A stretch of 30,426 nucleotides of DNA from a virus. How positions within the stretch are numbered: position 1 is the first letter of the stretch; every line of letters begins with the position of its first letter. The DNA is taken from IMG/VR virus record IMGVR_UViG_3300023180_007329, positions 1 through 30,426 of that record, one strand, 5' to 3'. Below the pieces are notes generated by a model. That model was given only the letters and a program-made list of their open reading frames with translations. It made no database searches and was not told the origin of the DNA. The position numbers and the translations under genes are program-made. Shown in pieces: positions 29,477 to 30,426 of this stretch.

Positions 29477-29561
29477 TCTGGGGTGGTGAAACTGGTAGAC
29501 ACGCACGATTGTTTCTCGTGTGCCGCGAGGCGTGGTGGTTCGAATCCATCTCCCAGAGCCA
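29477..29561 (+). tRNA. tRNA with class II (Leu-like) body and GUU (Asn) anticodon
   Basis: An 85-nt gene with CCA encoded. Acceptor TCTGGGG/TCCCAGA (last pair G-U), D-arm GTG/CAC with loop AAACTGGTAGA, anticodon stem CACGA/TCGTG and loop TTGTTTC. The variable region is TGCCGCGAGGCGT with a GCC/GGC stem, and the T-arm is GGTGG-TTCGAAT-CCATC. D-loop and long variable arm are like tRNA-Leu. Anticodon GTT (29511-29513), U1-A72 and G73 are asparagine identity elements. Position 37 is T rather than the near-universal purine and 38 is C. Asn or Leu charging, or a non-translational role, cannot be decided from sequence. Confidence 0.85.
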
Positions 29562-29575
29562 AATTTTTAATTTAA

Positions 29576-29609
29576 ATTTCACAAAACTGTAACATTTGTG
29601 TAATATAAT
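29576..29609 (+). promoter_or_regulatory. Pho box promoter for the phosphate transporter
   Basis: ATTTCAC-AAAA-CTGTAAC (29576-29593) matches the PhoB site of two 7-bp repeats with a 4-bp spacer (CTGTCAT type). A third partial repeat GTGTAAT follows at 29598. TATAAT at 29604-29609 begins 10 bp after the second repeat, the standard distance. It would switch on under phosphate starvation through the host PhoB. Confidence 0.7.
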
Positions 29610-29613
29610 AAAG

Positions 29614-29640
29614 CAAGAGATCAATAGATCTCTTGTTTTT
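29614..29640 (+). terminator. Rho-independent terminator after the tRNA
   Basis: CAAGAGATC (29614-29622) and GATCTCTTG (29627-29635) form a perfect 9-bp stem, loop AATA, then TTTTT. It ends the synthetase-like/tRNA transcript. It overlaps the likely start of transcription from the Pho box promoter, a very compact join. Confidence 0.8.
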
Positions 29641-29662
29641 ACTTTTACAAGGAGAAATTAAA

Positions 29663-30426
29663 ATGGAACTTTTAACTCTTTGGATGGGTATTGGGTTTTT
29701 ATTTGCGGCTTACTCTGTGATCGCAAATGATTCAGTACAAACACTTGGTACTTGGATTGCCTCTAATAATGATAGATTTAATTGGAAGACGATGTGGTTA
29801 GCCGCTTCGTCTGTTTTATTATGGGCTTTATGGTACGGTTGGTACACATATGGAGGAGATATTTCCTACGGTAGACTCAATAAAATTCCTTTTCAAGAAA
29901 TTCAGTGGTATCACGCGTTAGCCCCTGGACTTTTACTACTGCTGACGCGTATTGGAGTACCTGTTAGTACTTCTTTTTTAGTATTATCAGCTTTTGCTTC
30001 TACTTTTGTATTAGAAAAAATGTTAATGAAATCTATGATGGGATATGCCGTTGCTGCTGTAGCTGCTTATATCATTTGGATTGGTGTAACCAAAATTTTA
30101 GACGAAACAAAACCAGTTAAAGAAGAACACAAACGTTGGTGGAGAATTGGTCAATGGATTACTACTGGTTTCTTATGGTGGACTTGGCTATCTCATGACA
30201 TTGCTAATATTGCAGTGTTTTTACCACGGCAGATTCCTGTAGACATGATGATCGCTATTTCTGCTATCTTTGTTGGTGGACTTTGGTTTATGTTTAGAGA
30301 AGGAGGCGGTAAAATACAAAAGATTGTATTAGAAAAACATAATACTCGTTATGTTCGTTCTGCTACAATTATTGATTTAGTGTATTGGCTTATTTTATTC
30401 TTCTTTAAAGAACTGAATGATATTCC
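29663..30426 (+). CDS. PiT-like inorganic phosphate transporter, partial
   Basis: Translation from the ATG at 29663 runs open to the window end (254 residues), with at least six hydrophobic segments. FAAYSVIANDSVQTLGTW (14-31) resembles the PiT signature 'G-A-N-D-x-A-N-x-x-G-T'. The second repeat WLSHDIANIAVFLPR is its inverted partner, and GVPVSTSFLVLS matches the conserved 'P-V-S-T-T' loop. It would bring phosphate across the inner membrane, driven by an ion gradient. AAGGAG 8-9 nt before the ATG is strong. The Pho box upstream supports the assignment. It is divergent from textbook PiT, so the family call rests on motifs and context. Confidence 0.78.
   Translation, partial: MELLTLWMGIGFLFAAYSVIANDSVQTLGTWIASNNDRFNWKTMWLAASSVLLWALWYGWYTYGGDISYGRLNKIPFQEIQWYHALAPGLLLLLTRIGVPVSTSFLVLSAFASTFVLEKMLMKSMMGYAVAAVAAYIIWIGVTKILDETKPVKEEHKRWWRIGQWITTGFLWWTWLSHDIANIAVFLPRQIPVDMMIAISAIFVGGLWFMFREGGGKIQKIVLEKHNTRYVRSATIIDLVYWLILFFFKELNDI

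Noticed and set aside
29283-29624. Minus-strand reading frame of 113 codons across the tRNA
   Set aside because: It reads antisense through the synthetase-like gene and the tRNA; a shadow frame.
1-30426. CRISPR arrays, insertion sequences, integrase or attachment sites
   Set aside because: No regularly spaced repeats, transposase, integrase or terminal inverted repeats were found on reading the window.

Overview
This window is best read as part of the genome of a large, AT-rich, T4-like lytic phage of a marine alphaproteobacterium. The phage signs are a T4-type lysozyme, a DUF3310 protein, a PC4-like ssDNA-binding protein, a PD-(D/E)XK nuclease, a T4-type late promoter (TATAAATA), gene packing with ATGA/TAATG overlaps, and many very small genes. 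The alphaproteobacterial host is inferred from a circularly permuted tmRNA whose tag begins ANDNF and ends LAA, from low GC, and from a PhoB-type promoter. A SAR11-type host is plausible but not proven.

Layout. Positions 1-19610 are almost entirely minus strand. In transcription order (right to left) this block holds a coiled-coil protein, a thioredoxin-fold-like protein, a DegT aminotransferase, two radical SAM enzymes, a bS21-like ribosomal protein, small hypotheticals, a 2OG-Fe(II) oxygenase and a split tmRNA gene with a DUF2061 membrane-protein gene between its halves. A glycan cassette follows: NeuD-like acyltransferase, glycosyltransferases, DegT aminotransferase, RmlB-like dehydratase, epimerase and methyltransferase. 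The block ends with an A-type Fe-S carrier, two more 2OG oxygenases, PC4, a bL33-like protein, DUF3310 and an NAD-dependent DNA ligase cut by the window edge. Near 19600-19690 there is a divergent control region. From 19690 to the end everything is plus strand: small phage genes, a 2OG oxygenase, a carbamoyltransferase, a PD-(D/E)XK nuclease, a run of tiny genes, lysozyme, a periplasmic BMP-family binding protein and an IPNS-like oxygenase. Next comes an isolated unit holding a class II aminoacyl-tRNA-synthetase-like core gene and an unusual tRNA. Last is a PiT-like phosphate transporter behind a Pho box.

How it fits together. Three themes stand out. (1) Translation takeover: bS21-like and bL33-like ribosomal proteins, a permuted tmRNA, and a synthetase-like gene 7 nt upstream of a tRNA. 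That tRNA combines a leucine-type class II body with asparagine-type identity bases (anticodon GUU, G73, U1-A72). (2) Glycan or surface modification: nucleotide-sugar synthesis, amination, acylation, several glycosyltransferases, a carbamoyltransferase and five separate 2OG-Fe(II) oxygenases. (3) Host nutrition genes: an Fe-S carrier, a BMP-type solute-binding protein and a phosphate transporter. The most unusual items are the protein gene lying between the two tmRNA halves and the synthetase-like/tRNA pair.
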